The translations under genes and the position numbers were made by a program. The notes beneath the pieces are model-generated. The model was not told the origin of the DNA. It ran no database searches and saw nothing but the letters and a program-made list of their open reading frames with translations. From Kiritimatiellia bacterium (GTDB lineage: Bacteria; Verrucomicrobiota; Kiritimatiellia; UBA8416; JABMPJ01), in the NCBI GenBank assembly GCA_029939545.1, contig JAOZSS010000061.1, positions 1 through 12,118 of the forward strand: 12,118 nt of DNA, written 5' to 3'. This document shows positions 1 through 6,398 of the stretch, one piece after another. Every line of letters starts with the position of its first letter. The stretch's first letter is position 1.

Positions 1-67
1 GCCAGACGCTGAAAATGGGGGGCGCTTAGTCGCATGAGTGAGAGCGGAAGACCGATTACACCCAACG
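1..67. other. Left window edge, non-coding
   Basis: These bases lie downstream of the stop codon of the leftward barrel-protein gene. I see no convincing gene, hairpin terminator or T-run here. The fragment is too short to say what follows beyond the edge. Confidence 0.4.
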
Positions 68-709
68 TCACCTCTCTTCGCCACCCAGATGGAAGATCAT
101 GGCGATGGTGCCGTTGAAGCCGCCACCGGTGAGTGTAATGTCGTCAGAGTCGCCCCACGACTCTTCTTCCTCGTCAAACAGCACAACGCCGTACTGGTAG
201 ACATAGCCAAGCGACCAGCAAATGGACGCGACACTGCCAAGGTGATGGTTTCCACCCAGAACGGCACCCGCTCCTACTGCAATATACGATGCATCAATGT
301 CTGAATCGGCTACCTCACCCGAACCGCCTGAGAGTCTGAATGTGGGGCCCAACCAGATGCGCGTTGAATGCGATCTGACGATTGCGAAGCCAAAGGTGTT
401 GTTGATTTCACCCCCAGTGAAATCAAGCTCGAAATTGGACCGGTCATATTCAACAGACACCTCGGTGTATCCGAGCTCGAGCCGATAGTTGAATACCGAT
501 TGCCGTGCTACAGCGGTATCCAGCGCAAGCCCGATGGCGAGGTGGGATCGGTCCATATCCACACTATCAAAATCAGAGTCGCCAATCTCGGCTTCGACCG
601 ACGACGTACCATATCGAGTATACATACCGAGCCCCACGGCTTCAGCCGTTTGGCTTGCTGCCGTCAGAATCACACACGCACCAACCGTCATCCAGAACAA
701 GCTTCGCAT
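68..709 (-). CDS. Putative secreted outer-membrane beta-barrel protein
   Basis: I do not recognise a named family. The protein starts with two basic-to-hydrophobic signal-peptide segments (MRSLFWMTVGACVILTAAS, then an AEA-type cleavage site near residue 22). The mature part is about 190 residues rich in Gly, Ser and aromatic residues. Its alternating polar/hydrophobic stretches (for example HLAIGLALDTAV, YRLELGYTEVSVEY, SWSLGYVYQYGVVLF-like strands) suggest a small 8-stranded beta-barrel of the OmpA/OmpW size class. Acidic clusters (DSDFDSVD, DEEEESWGDSDD) would fit loops. The frame stays open up to 745, but GGGGAGG at 715-721 sits 5 bases before the ATG at 709 (and 2 before an adjacent ATG at 712), so I start it there, giving 213 residues. 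It is divergent from the lipoprotein gene across the gap with the inverted-repeat element. Barrel nature is inference; export is well supported. Confidence 0.72.
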   Translation of the reverse strand: MRSLFWMTVGACVILTAASQTAEAVGLGMYTRYGTSSVEAEIGDSDFDSVDMDRSHLAIGLALDTAVARQSVFNYRLELGYTEVSVEYDRSNFELDFTGGEINNTFGFAIVRSHSTRIWLGPTFRLSGGSGEVADSDIDASYIAVGAGAVLGGNHHLGSVASICWSLGYVYQYGVVLFDEEEESWGDSDDITLTGGGFNGTIAMIFHLGGEER

Positions 710-714
710 CATCG

Positions 715-721
715 CCTCCCC
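715..721 (-). promoter_or_regulatory. Ribosome binding site deciding the barrel-gene start
   Basis: On the minus strand GGGGAGG is followed by CGATGATG. The second ATG, at 709, lies 5 bases downstream of the motif, the usual distance. The longer reading to 745 would put this motif inside the coding region and would add 12 residues before an otherwise normal signal peptide. Confidence 0.6.
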
Positions 722-766
722 ATTATTGATTTTGCGTCCCGGCACCGTGCCGCAACCGCATCGTTC

Positions 767-796
767 ATGCTAGTGCGAGTGCTTGGATCGCGTCAA
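767..796 (-). promoter_or_regulatory. Sigma70-like promoter for the barrel-protein gene
   Basis: Reading the minus strand, a -35 box TTGACG (791-796, 5 of 6 to consensus) and a -10 box TAGCAT (767-772, 4 of 6) are separated by 18 bases. Transcription would start near 760 and give a leader of about 50 bases. That leader contains a small palindrome at 740-752 (CGGCA, loop CCG, TGCCG). The -35 box lies about 20 bases from the direct repeat that borders the neighbouring inverted-repeat element. Confidence 0.45.
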
Positions 797-816
797 CTCC
801 AAAGCATTGGCCCGTC

Positions 817-824
817 AAAATGCG
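817..824 (+). repeat. Left 8-bp direct repeat (target duplication)
   Basis: AAAATGCG directly abuts the left inverted repeat of the MITE-like element. The identical octamer at 980-987 directly abuts the right one. Confidence 0.75.
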
Positions 825-859
825 ACATGGTCTTTTCCTTTGGCCTCATCTCGTGCAGC

Positions 860-879
860 GGACGGCGGGGCCGCCGTCC
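860..879. repeat. Perfect GC-rich palindrome, left hairpin of the element
   Basis: GGACGGCGG (860-868) pairs with CCGCCGTCC (871-879), leaving only GG between, so the real loop probably opens by a pair. An outer TGCAG (854-858)/CTGCA (884-888) pairing can extend it across an internal loop. Confidence 0.6.
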
Positions 880-927
880 CTCCCTGCATGAAACGATACG
901 GAATATGGTGAGAACATATCTTGGGAG

Positions 928-947
928 GGTCCGCGGCCTCGCGGACC
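928..947. repeat. Perfect GC-rich palindrome, right hairpin of the element
   Basis: GGTCCGCG (928-935) pairs with CGCGGACC (940-947) around the loop GCCT. Between this and the left hairpin lies a weaker AT-rich hairpin, ATATG (903-907) with CATAT (915-919). Confidence 0.6.
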
Positions 948-979
948 TAGCCGAAGAGGGCCAAAGGGAAAGACCATGT

Positions 980-987
980 AAAATGCG
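980..987 (+). repeat. Right 8-bp direct repeat (target duplication)
   Basis: AAAATGCG begins at the base after the right inverted repeat and matches 817-824 perfectly, so collapsing the pair would give a plausible empty site. Confidence 0.75.
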
Positions 988-1005
988 CTCCTCTGTAAAA
1001 ACCAC

Positions 1006-1034
1006 TTGATGGATGCGGGAGCGATTGCTACTTT
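1006..1034 (+). promoter_or_regulatory. Weak candidate promoter for the lipoprotein gene
   Basis: TTGATG (1006-1011) and TACTTT (1029-1034) are 17 bases apart. The -10 box is poor (3 of 6), so this is a guess. It lies just right of the inverted-repeat element; a transcript would start near 1041 and have a leader of under 60 bases. Confidence 0.25.
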
Positions 1035-1084
1035 CATCGAAAGTGAATGTGCAAACACCGTCAGCAGTGTCTGCAAATCCAACA

Positions 1085-1091
1085 AGGGAGG
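1085..1091 (+). promoter_or_regulatory. Ribosome binding site deciding a GTG start
   Basis: AGGGAGG ends 6 bases before GTG at 1098. The upstream ATG at 1047 has no comparable site and would put 17 extra, Gln/Cys-rich residues in front of the signal peptide. Confidence 0.65.
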
Positions 1092-1097
1092 TCGGCT

Positions 1098-1682
1098 GTG
1101 GGTAAGTGTTTAAGGGTTGTGAAGGGGTTCGCCATTGCTTCATTGATGGCTGTGACAATGACAGGGTGCATGAGCATGGGGCGGAGCCCTATGATGCACG
1201 ATCTAGAGACGGTGGCTAAGCCCAAAGCGGATACCGCCGTTGTCCATTTCCTTCGCCCCACCAAGTACGGCTACGGCATCAAATTTGGCATATGGGATAG
1301 CGAGAAGTTTGTCGGCATTCTGGAGGCCGTGCGTCACATCCCTTACGAAACAGAGCCGGGCGAACATATCTTCCTGGCACAGGCGGAGAACTGGTCGGTC
1401 GTGCGGGCCACACTGAAGCCTGGCAACAACTACTTCATCCTGGGACGGGTATATCCGGGCTTCTGGAAAGCACGTGTGGGATGCGACCCCGTCTGCAAAG
1501 AGGACAAGATATCCCAGGAACAGATTGACGACTGGATGACCCGCCTGATTCCCCGTGGTATGGACCCGGCAATGAGTGAGGCCTATGCGAAGCCTCGCCT
1601 TAAGCAGGTCAGGAAGATCCTCAAGCGCGTCGAATCAGGCAAGATTAAGCCGAAAGTCATGACGGCAGAAGACTACCGGTAG
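1098..1682 (+). CDS. Lipoprotein with DUF2846-like domain
   Basis: This is a predicted lipid-anchored envelope protein of 194 residues, with no known enzymatic role. The N-terminus reads as a type II signal peptide: basic residues (GKCLRVVKG), a hydrophobic core (FAIASLMAVT) and a lipobox MTGC, whose Cys near residue 24 would be lipidated. The body, about residues 44-130, follows the DUF2846 pattern: AVVHFLRPTKYGYGIKFGIW, a short 'VGILEAVRHIPYETEPGEHIF' type stretch with the conserved PG, then KPGNNYFILGRV. The C-terminal 60 residues are Lys/Arg-rich and probably helical. The GTG at 1098 is chosen because AGGGAGG precedes it at the right distance; an in-frame ATG at 1047 would give 211 residues. 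It stands alone, divergent from the barrel gene and convergent with the transketolase gene. The family assignment rests on motif memory and is moderately sure; the lipoprotein call is firmer. Confidence 0.78.
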   Translation: MGKCLRVVKGFAIASLMAVTMTGCMSMGRSPMMHDLETVAKPKADTAVVHFLRPTKYGYGIKFGIWDSEKFVGILEAVRHIPYETEPGEHIFLAQAENWSVVRATLKPGNNYFILGRVYPGFWKARVGCDPVCKEDKISQEQIDDWMTRLIPRGMDPAMSEAYAKPRLKQVRKILKRVESGKIKPKVMTAEDYR

Positions 1683-1701
1683 CGACACGTCAGACCACGA
1701 A

Positions 1702-1720
1702 TGCAGAATGGCGCTCTGCA
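1702..1720. repeat. Small inverted repeat between convergent genes
   Basis: TGCAGA (1702-1707) pairs with TCTGCA (1715-1720) around a 7-base loop, 20 bases after the lipoprotein stop. No T-run follows, so it is at best a weak terminator. Confidence 0.3.
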
Positions 1721-1764
1721 CCTTCGAACGCACGAGAAGCCAGATGGCCGCTTGTTGTGACCTC

Positions 1765-1783
1765 CTCGCTCCCGCTAAGCGAG
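1765..1783 (-). terminator. Hairpin at the transketolase stop, possible terminator
   Basis: CTCGCT (1765-1770) pairs with AGCGAG (1778-1783) around a 7-base loop that contains the transketolase stop codon. The stem is short and no T-run follows on the minus strand, so intrinsic termination is doubtful. It is the only hairpin seen at the end of the leftward operon. Confidence 0.3.
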
Positions 1784-3766
1784 AAGCGACTTGGCTTCCT
1801 TGTAGATCGCGTCGGCGGTGATGCCGAACTTCTCAGCCAGAATGGCGGCCGGTGCCGAAGCGCCGAAGTGGTTCACGCCAATGATCCTGCCATCAAGACC
1901 GACATATTTCTCCCAGCCGGTCGGCCAGCCCGCTTCCACAGCGATGCGTTTGGTGCACTCCCGCGGGAAGACGGATGCCTTATAGGCCTCATCCTGCTTC
2001 TCGAAGAGCTCCCAACTCGGGAAACTGACAACGCGAACGGCTTTGCCTTCCTTCGCGAGGCGCTTGCCGGCTTCCAGTGCAATGCTCACTTCGGAGCCGC
2101 TGGCGACGATAAGCAGATCATGAGCGCTCGCCACGCTCTCCCAGATGACGTAGGCGCCCTTGTGGAGATTAGAGGCGCACGGCAGCTCGTTGCGGTCGAA
2201 GATCGGCAGGTTCTGGCGGGTGAGCAACAGAGCCGTCGGACCTGTCTTGTTTTCCAGCGCCGCCACCCAGGCGTGCTTGGTTTCAGTTGCATCGGACGGA
2301 CGAATCACCGTGACGTTCGGGGTGATGCGCAGGCTCATCAGCGTTTCGATCGGCTGATGGGTCGGCCCGTCTTCACCCACATAGAAGCTGTCATGCGTGT
2401 AGACGTAGATGACCGGCAGGTTCATCAGGGCAGCCACGCGGGTCGTCGGGCGGACATAATCGGCAAACACGAGGAAGGTGGCACCAAAGACGCGGAAGCC
2501 GCCATGCACCTGCACACCATTCATGATGGCACCCATGCCGGTCTCACGTACGCCGTAGTGAAAATTGCGTCCTTCAAAGGCGTTGGCGCCAATGTCGCCC
2601 ATGCCCTTCAAGTTCGTGTTGTTAGAAGGTGCCAAGTCGGCCGATCCACCCACGAGGAACGGAACGGCTTTAGCGAGATCCTGCAGCACTTTGCCGGATG
2701 CCGAGCGAGTGGCAATCGAACCACCGGCTTCGAAATCTTCAATCCTGTCAGCGAGGTCTTCAGGAAGCTCGCCCTTGATGCACACATCCCATTCGGCAGC
2801 CTTTGCGGGATTGGCCTTTGCGAAGGCGGCAAACTGCTCGTTCCACATGACTTCGCGTTTAGCGTTTTCAGCCGCCGCTTCCTTGAAGGCGGCGTAGACG
2901 GCTTCCGGCACATGGAAGGTCTCCGGCGAAATACCGAGGGCTTCCTTGGTCAGGGCCACTTCATCTTCGCCGAGCGGTGCGCCGTGGCAGGCGTGTGAGC
3001 CGGCTTTGTTCGGAGAACCGAAACCGATCGTGGTGCTGCAGATGATGACAGACGGCTTGCTGGTTTCTTTGCGCGCACTCTCAGTGGCGGCAGCGATGGC
3101 GGCGTGGTCATGGCCATCGATGCGCTGCACGTGCCAGCCATAGGCCTCCATGCGCTTGTCGACATCGTCGGTATAGGTCATGTGCGTGTCGCCTTCGATG
3201 GATATGAAGTTCTCATCGTAGAAGACGACCAGGGCGCCGAGACCGTGGTTGCCGGCCAGCGAGAAGACTTCGTGGGAGATGCCTTCCATGAACTCGCCTT
3301 CGGAAGCAATCACGTAGGTGAAGTGATCAACAATTTTCTGTTCCGCGGTGTTGAAGCGTGCCGCAAGCATCTTCTCAGCCAGCGCCATGCCGACGGCGTT
3401 GCCGCAGCCCTGTCCGAGCGGACCGGTTGTCGTCTCAACGCCGGGCGTGTGACCGTACTCCGGATGCCCGGCCGTCTTCGACCCCCACTGGCGGAACTTC
3501 TTGAGCTCTTCAAGCGGCAGATCGTAGCCAGCAAGGTGCAGCAGGCTGTAGATGAGCATGGAACCATGACCAGCCGACAACACGAATCGATCGCGATCAG
3601 GCCAGGCGGGATTGTCGGGATTGTGCTTCAGAAACTGCGTCCACAGCACGGCGGCTACGTCGGCCATGCCCATCGGCAAACCGGGGTGTCCCGAGTTGGC
3701 CGCCTGAACGCCATCCATTGAAAGTCCACGAATCGTATTGGCTACTAGTTTGAGGTCCATATCCAT
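1775..3766 (-). CDS. tkt: Transketolase
   Basis: A thiamine-diphosphate enzyme of the pentose phosphate pathway that moves two-carbon ketol units between ketose and aldose phosphates in the cytosol. At 663 residues it has the usual full length. Visible landmarks: SGHPGLPMG (25-33), GHGS (66-69), GPLGQG (115-120), the HGAPLG segment (261-266), catalytic Glu in RETGMG (Glu408), and GEDGPTHQP (464-472). The metal/thiamine motif is odd: where E. coli has GDG this protein has S155-E156-G157, with the partner Asn186 (DENFIS) kept. Glu can bind Mg, so it is probably active. It is the last gene of the leftward operon, 111 bases after the E1 gene. The ATG at 3760 has better spacing (9) from GGAG than the ATG at 3766 (3), so the true protein may start MDLKLV. 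Which sugar phosphates it handles in this operon cannot be seen. Confidence 0.96.
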   Translation of the reverse strand: MDMDLKLVANTIRGLSMDGVQAANSGHPGLPMGMADVAAVLWTQFLKHNPDNPAWPDRDRFVLSAGHGSMLIYSLLHLAGYDLPLEELKKFRQWGSKTAGHPEYGHTPGVETTTGPLGQGCGNAVGMALAEKMLAARFNTAEQKIVDHFTYVIASEGEFMEGISHEVFSLAGNHGLGALVVFYDENFISIEGDTHMTYTDDVDKRMEAYGWHVQRIDGHDHAAIAAATESARKETSKPSVIICSTTIGFGSPNKAGSHACHGAPLGEDEVALTKEALGISPETFHVPEAVYAAFKEAAAENAKREVMWNEQFAAFAKANPAKAAEWDVCIKGELPEDLADRIEDFEAGGSIATRSASGKVLQDLAKAVPFLVGGSADLAPSNNTNLKGMGDIGANAFEGRNFHYGVRETGMGAIMNGVQVHGGFRVFGATFLVFADYVRPTTRVAALMNLPVIYVYTHDSFYVGEDGPTHQPIETLMSLRITPNVTVIRPSDATETKHAWVAALENKTGPTALLLTRQNLPIFDRNELPCASNLHKGAYVIWESVASAHDLLIVASGSEVSIALEAGKRLAKEGKAVRVVSFPSWELFEKQDEAYKASVFPRECTKRIAVEAGWPTGWEKYVGLDGRIIGVNHFGASAPAAILAEKFGITADAIYKEAKSLLA

Positions 3767-3825
3767 CTACTCCATTGGGGAAGTCTGGCGTTGACGCCGA
3801 CTCCTATAACACTGCCGGCGGGATC

Positions 3826-3844
3826 GGGCCGCAATCGGCGGCCC
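3826..3844 (-). repeat. Palindrome between E1 and transketolase genes
   Basis: GGGCCGC (3826-3832) pairs with GCGGCCC (3838-3844) around AATCG. A smaller hairpin, GGCG-TTGA-CGCC, lies at 3787-3798. There is no T-run, so these could slow transcription or protect a processed end of the mRNA rather than terminate it. Confidence 0.45.
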
Positions 3845-3877
3845 ACCCGTACCGACATGAACACAGTTGCGATAGTC

Positions 3878-6331
3878 TTACACACCGAGGCGATTCTGGC
3901 GAATCTTCTCAGCGGCGGTCTGATTGCTCGTGACCTCGTGGCCTTCGAGCGGCACGATCTGCGTGTGAATCGCGTCGAGGATCCAGCTCGGCTGCGGGAA
4001 GAAAGCATCTTCCAGCTCGTAGGCCGGGGTAATCCAGTTGCGCGAGCCCACGACGGCAGGCGGTGCGTCCAGGTAGTCGAACGCCATCTGCGACAGGTTG
4101 GCGGCGATGCTCTGCATCACCGAGCCGCGCTCGCAAGCGTCGGAGGACAGCACGACACGGCCTGTCTTCTTGATGGACTCAACCAGCGGCTCATAGTCGA
4201 GCGGGTTGATGCTGCGGCAATCCCAGACGTCGGCCGTCATGCCATACTTCTCCTTGAGCGTATCAGCGGCCTCAAGCGCACGGTAGAGCGTAGCGCCAAT
4301 CGTGATGATCGTGACATCATCACCATCGCGACGCTTGGCCGGCGGTCCGAGCGGCACTTCATAGTACCCTTCGGGGACTTCCTCTTCAAAGAGCTCACCG
4401 ATGTCATACAGGCGCTGGCTCTCCAGGAAGATAACCGGATCCGTTCCGCTGAGCGCTGTGTTGAGCATGCCCTTGGCGTCATACGGCGTGACCGGGAAGA
4501 CCACCTTCAACCCGGGAATATGGTTCACCAGCGCACTCCAGTCCTGCGAGTGCTGGGCCCCGTACTTGGAGCCAACCGACACGCGCATCACCAGCGGCAT
4601 CTCGAGGATGCCGGCCGACATGCTCTGCCACTTGGACATCTGGTTAAAGACCTCATCACCGGCGCGGCCCAGGAAGTCGCAGTACATCAACTCAACCATG
4701 GCTCGGCCCCCTTCGAGTGCATAGCCAACACCCGTACCGACAATCGCCGCTTCAGAAATCGGCGAGTTGAAGAGACGGTGATACGGAAGCGCTTCGGTCA
4801 AGCCGCGATAACAGGCAAAAGCCCCACCCCAGTCACGGTTCTCTTCGCCGTAGGCCACCATCGTGGGATCTTCTTTGAAGCGGTGCAAAGCCGATTCGAA
4901 GATCGCATCGCGATACTGGAACACCTTGTTCTTCGCCACGGGCTTGCCATCGACAATACCGGCGCGTGAGCGGCGGGACAGCTGCTTCACGCGCGCATTG
5001 TCCTCACCGGCATCCAGCAGCTCGGGCTCGCGGGCGTCGAGACTGAGCTTCGTGTTGTTCGAGAACATGATGTCCTCAATGAAGTTCGGATCGACGTACG
5101 GCGAGATGTTGTCATCGATCGCCAGCTTCATGGCGTTCGAAACCACACCCACAAGCTCAGCCTTGATCGCCTCGAAACCGGCGGCATCCAGGACACCGGC
5201 GGCCTTGAGCTCTCCGGAGAACCAGGCGATGGAATCCTGCGATTCCCACAGATCCATCTCGTCCTTGTCACGGTAGGATGACGCATCCGAGGGGGAGTGA
5301 CCCGAGTAGCGGTACGTGAGCGTATCCAGCAGGACGGGACCTTCGCCCTTGGCAATGGTTTCCATCTTGCGCTTAATCGCATCGGCAACCGCCAGCGGGT
5401 TGTAGCCGTCCACACGTTCAGCATGCATCGCCGCAGCATTCACGCCGGCACCCATGCGTGCCATAACGTCATAGCCCATGGTCTCGGTCGAGGTCTGACC
5501 GCCCATGCCGTAGAAGTTGTTCATGAAGTTAAAGATGATCGGCAGGCCACCCTTGCGATCTTCGGGCCAGAGCGTATCGAACTGGCTCATCGCCGCAAAG
5601 TTCAGCGCTTCCCACACCGGGCCACAGCCCATGGAGGCGTCACCGATGTTGGCGATCACGATGCCGTCCTTCTTGTTGACCTTCTTATACAGCGCCGCCC
5701 CAGCAGCGATGTCCGCCGAACCACCCACGATGGCGTTGTTCGGATAGATGCCAAACGGGGTGAAGAACGCATGCATGGATCCGCCCAAACCGCGGTTGAA
5801 GCCGGGCTTGCGGGCAAAGATCTCAGCCAGTGATCCGTAGACGAGGAACTGGCGGGCCAGCTCCTTGACCGAATCGGTCTTCACATGCTTCTCGACAATC
5901 GCGAGACACTCACCGTCCATGAAGGACTTCATGATCTCCATCAGCGTGTCGTCATCGAGCTTACGAATGGCAGACATGCCCTTGGCCAGAATCTCACCGT
6001 GCGAGCGATGCGACCCGAAAATGTGGTCGTCCACGTTGAGGTAGAAGGCCTGCCCCACAGAGGAGGCTTCCTGCCCCATGGAAAGATGGGCGGGACCGGG
6101 GTGGTTATACTCCATGCCCTGGTAGACGCCGGCCGTCTTGATCTCGTTGATCATGAACTCGAATTCACGGATCAACTGCATGTCTTCCAACATGCCGATG
6201 ATGGCCTCTTTGCCGAGCGCTTTAGCTTCCTCGGCCACGGTACGCTTGTAGGCGTTCAGCGGAACGGTCGGAAACTTGAGTTTCCCGGGCTTACGTTCTT
6301 CGACGGGGTCTACAATATGAATCTTTGGCAT
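3878..6331 (-). CDS. Fused alpha-beta E1 of 2-oxoacid dehydrogenase
   Basis: E1 decarboxylates a 2-oxoacid with thiamine diphosphate and hands the acyl group to lipoyl-E2. Here the alpha and beta subunits are one 817-residue chain. Alpha half (about 40-430): MEYNHPGPAHLSMGQEA, GSHRSHGEILAKG (106-118), RGLGGSMH (180-187), thiamine motif starting GDASMG (230-235) with its Asn at 271/272, and the GHSPSDASSYR loop (344-354). Beta half (about 470-800): AYGEENRDWGG, ISEAAIVGTGVGYALEG with catalytic Glu527, and GAQHSQ with His594. A linker with RRSRAG joins them. Two insertions set it apart from separate subunits: about 50 residues near 122-172 and about 13 at 250-262 inside the thiamine motif. The motif is GDA, not GDG. 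The E2 and E3 genes are next door, so it works in their complex. Pyruvate is the likeliest substrate; branched-chain oxoacids or acetoin are not excluded. GGGAGAG precedes the ATG. Confidence 0.93.
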   Translation of the reverse strand: MPKIHIVDPVEERKPGKLKFPTVPLNAYKRTVAEEAKALGKEAIIGMLEDMQLIREFEFMINEIKTAGVYQGMEYNHPGPAHLSMGQEASSVGQAFYLNVDDHIFGSHRSHGEILAKGMSAIRKLDDDTLMEIMKSFMDGECLAIVEKHVKTDSVKELARQFLVYGSLAEIFARKPGFNRGLGGSMHAFFTPFGIYPNNAIVGGSADIAAGAALYKKVNKKDGIVIANIGDASMGCGPVWEALNFAAMSQFDTLWPEDRKGGLPIIFNFMNNFYGMGGQTSTETMGYDVMARMGAGVNAAAMHAERVDGYNPLAVADAIKRKMETIAKGEGPVLLDTLTYRYSGHSPSDASSYRDKDEMDLWESQDSIAWFSGELKAAGVLDAAGFEAIKAELVGVVSNAMKLAIDDNISPYVDPNFIEDIMFSNNTKLSLDAREPELLDAGEDNARVKQLSRRSRAGIVDGKPVAKNKVFQYRDAIFESALHRFKEDPTMVAYGEENRDWGGAFACYRGLTEALPYHRLFNSPISEAAIVGTGVGYALEGGRAMVELMYCDFLGRAGDEVFNQMSKWQSMSAGILEMPLVMRVSVGSKYGAQHSQDWSALVNHIPGLKVVFPVTPYDAKGMLNTALSGTDPVIFLESQRLYDIGELFEEEVPEGYYEVPLGPPAKRRDGDDVTIITIGATLYRALEAADTLKEKYGMTADVWDCRSINPLDYEPLVESIKKTGRVVLSSDACERGSVMQSIAANLSQMAFDYLDAPPAVVGSRNWITPAYELEDAFFPQPSWILDAIHTQIVPLEGHEVTSNQTAAEKIRQNRLGV

Positions 6332-6373
6332 CGTCTCTCTCCCTATGGTTGAATCTACTTACACTCTTCAAAT

Positions 6374-6395
6374 GGAGTCACTGACCCCTGACTCC
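6374..6395 (-). repeat. Palindrome between E3 and E1 genes
   Basis: GGAGTCA (6374-6380) pairs with TGACTCC (6389-6395) around an 8-base loop, 3 bases after the E3 stop codon. No T-run follows in either direction. It probably does not end transcription completely. Confidence 0.45.
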
Positions 6396-6398
6396 TGA

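Larger units (their letters stand above)
825..979. mobile_element. MITE-like element with 21-bp terminal inverted repeats
   Basis: The left end begins ACATGGTCTTTTCCTTTGGC (825-844, then C at 845). The right end, 959-979, is its reverse complement with one mismatch in 21. Directly outside both ends is the same octamer AAAATGCG (817-824 and 980-987), as expected from an 8-bp target-site duplication. There is no room for a transposase in 155 bp, so the element would be non-autonomous. Inside are hairpins at 860-879, 903-919 and 928-947. Families with 8-bp duplications include several IS groups; I cannot tell which would mobilise this one. An alternative is a structured intergenic RNA or regulatory repeat, but the exactly placed direct repeats favour transposition. 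Confidence 0.75.
710..1097. other. 388-bp divergent intergenic region
   Basis: This gap separates the leftward barrel gene from the rightward lipoprotein gene. It holds the barrel-gene promoter (767-796), a 155-bp inverted-repeat element with flanking direct repeats (817-987), a weak candidate promoter for the lipoprotein gene (1006-1034) and the lipoprotein ribosome binding site (1085-1091). Open frames crossing the gap have no start signal or recognisable product, so I do not call genes in it. Confidence 0.7.

Noticed and set aside
854..947. Pair of GC-rich palindromes considered as a CRISPR or tandem-repeat array
   Set aside because: The two palindromes differ in sequence, are not regularly spaced with unique spacers, and are better explained as internal hairpins of one element bounded by terminal inverted repeats.
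793..1158. Minus-strand open frames across the divergent gap
   Set aside because: They run through the inverted-repeat element and into the lipoprotein gene on the opposite strand, with no ribosome site or known motif.
1757..2998. Long plus-strand open frame (413 codons) antisense to transketolase
   Set aside because: It lies wholly over an unmistakable transketolase gene, has no Shine-Dalgarno site or family motif, and its Arg/His/Gly-rich composition is typical of antisense frames in GC-rich genes.
3767..3877. Possible transketolase promoter (TTGCGG with a TTATAG-like box)
   Set aside because: The -35 match is only 3 of 6 and the spacing to the -10-like box is uncertain; a palindrome overlaps the candidate.
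3791..4969. Long plus-strand open frame (392 codons) antisense to the fused E1 gene
   Set aside because: Same reasons: a shadow of a strongly conserved gene, with no recognisable domain.
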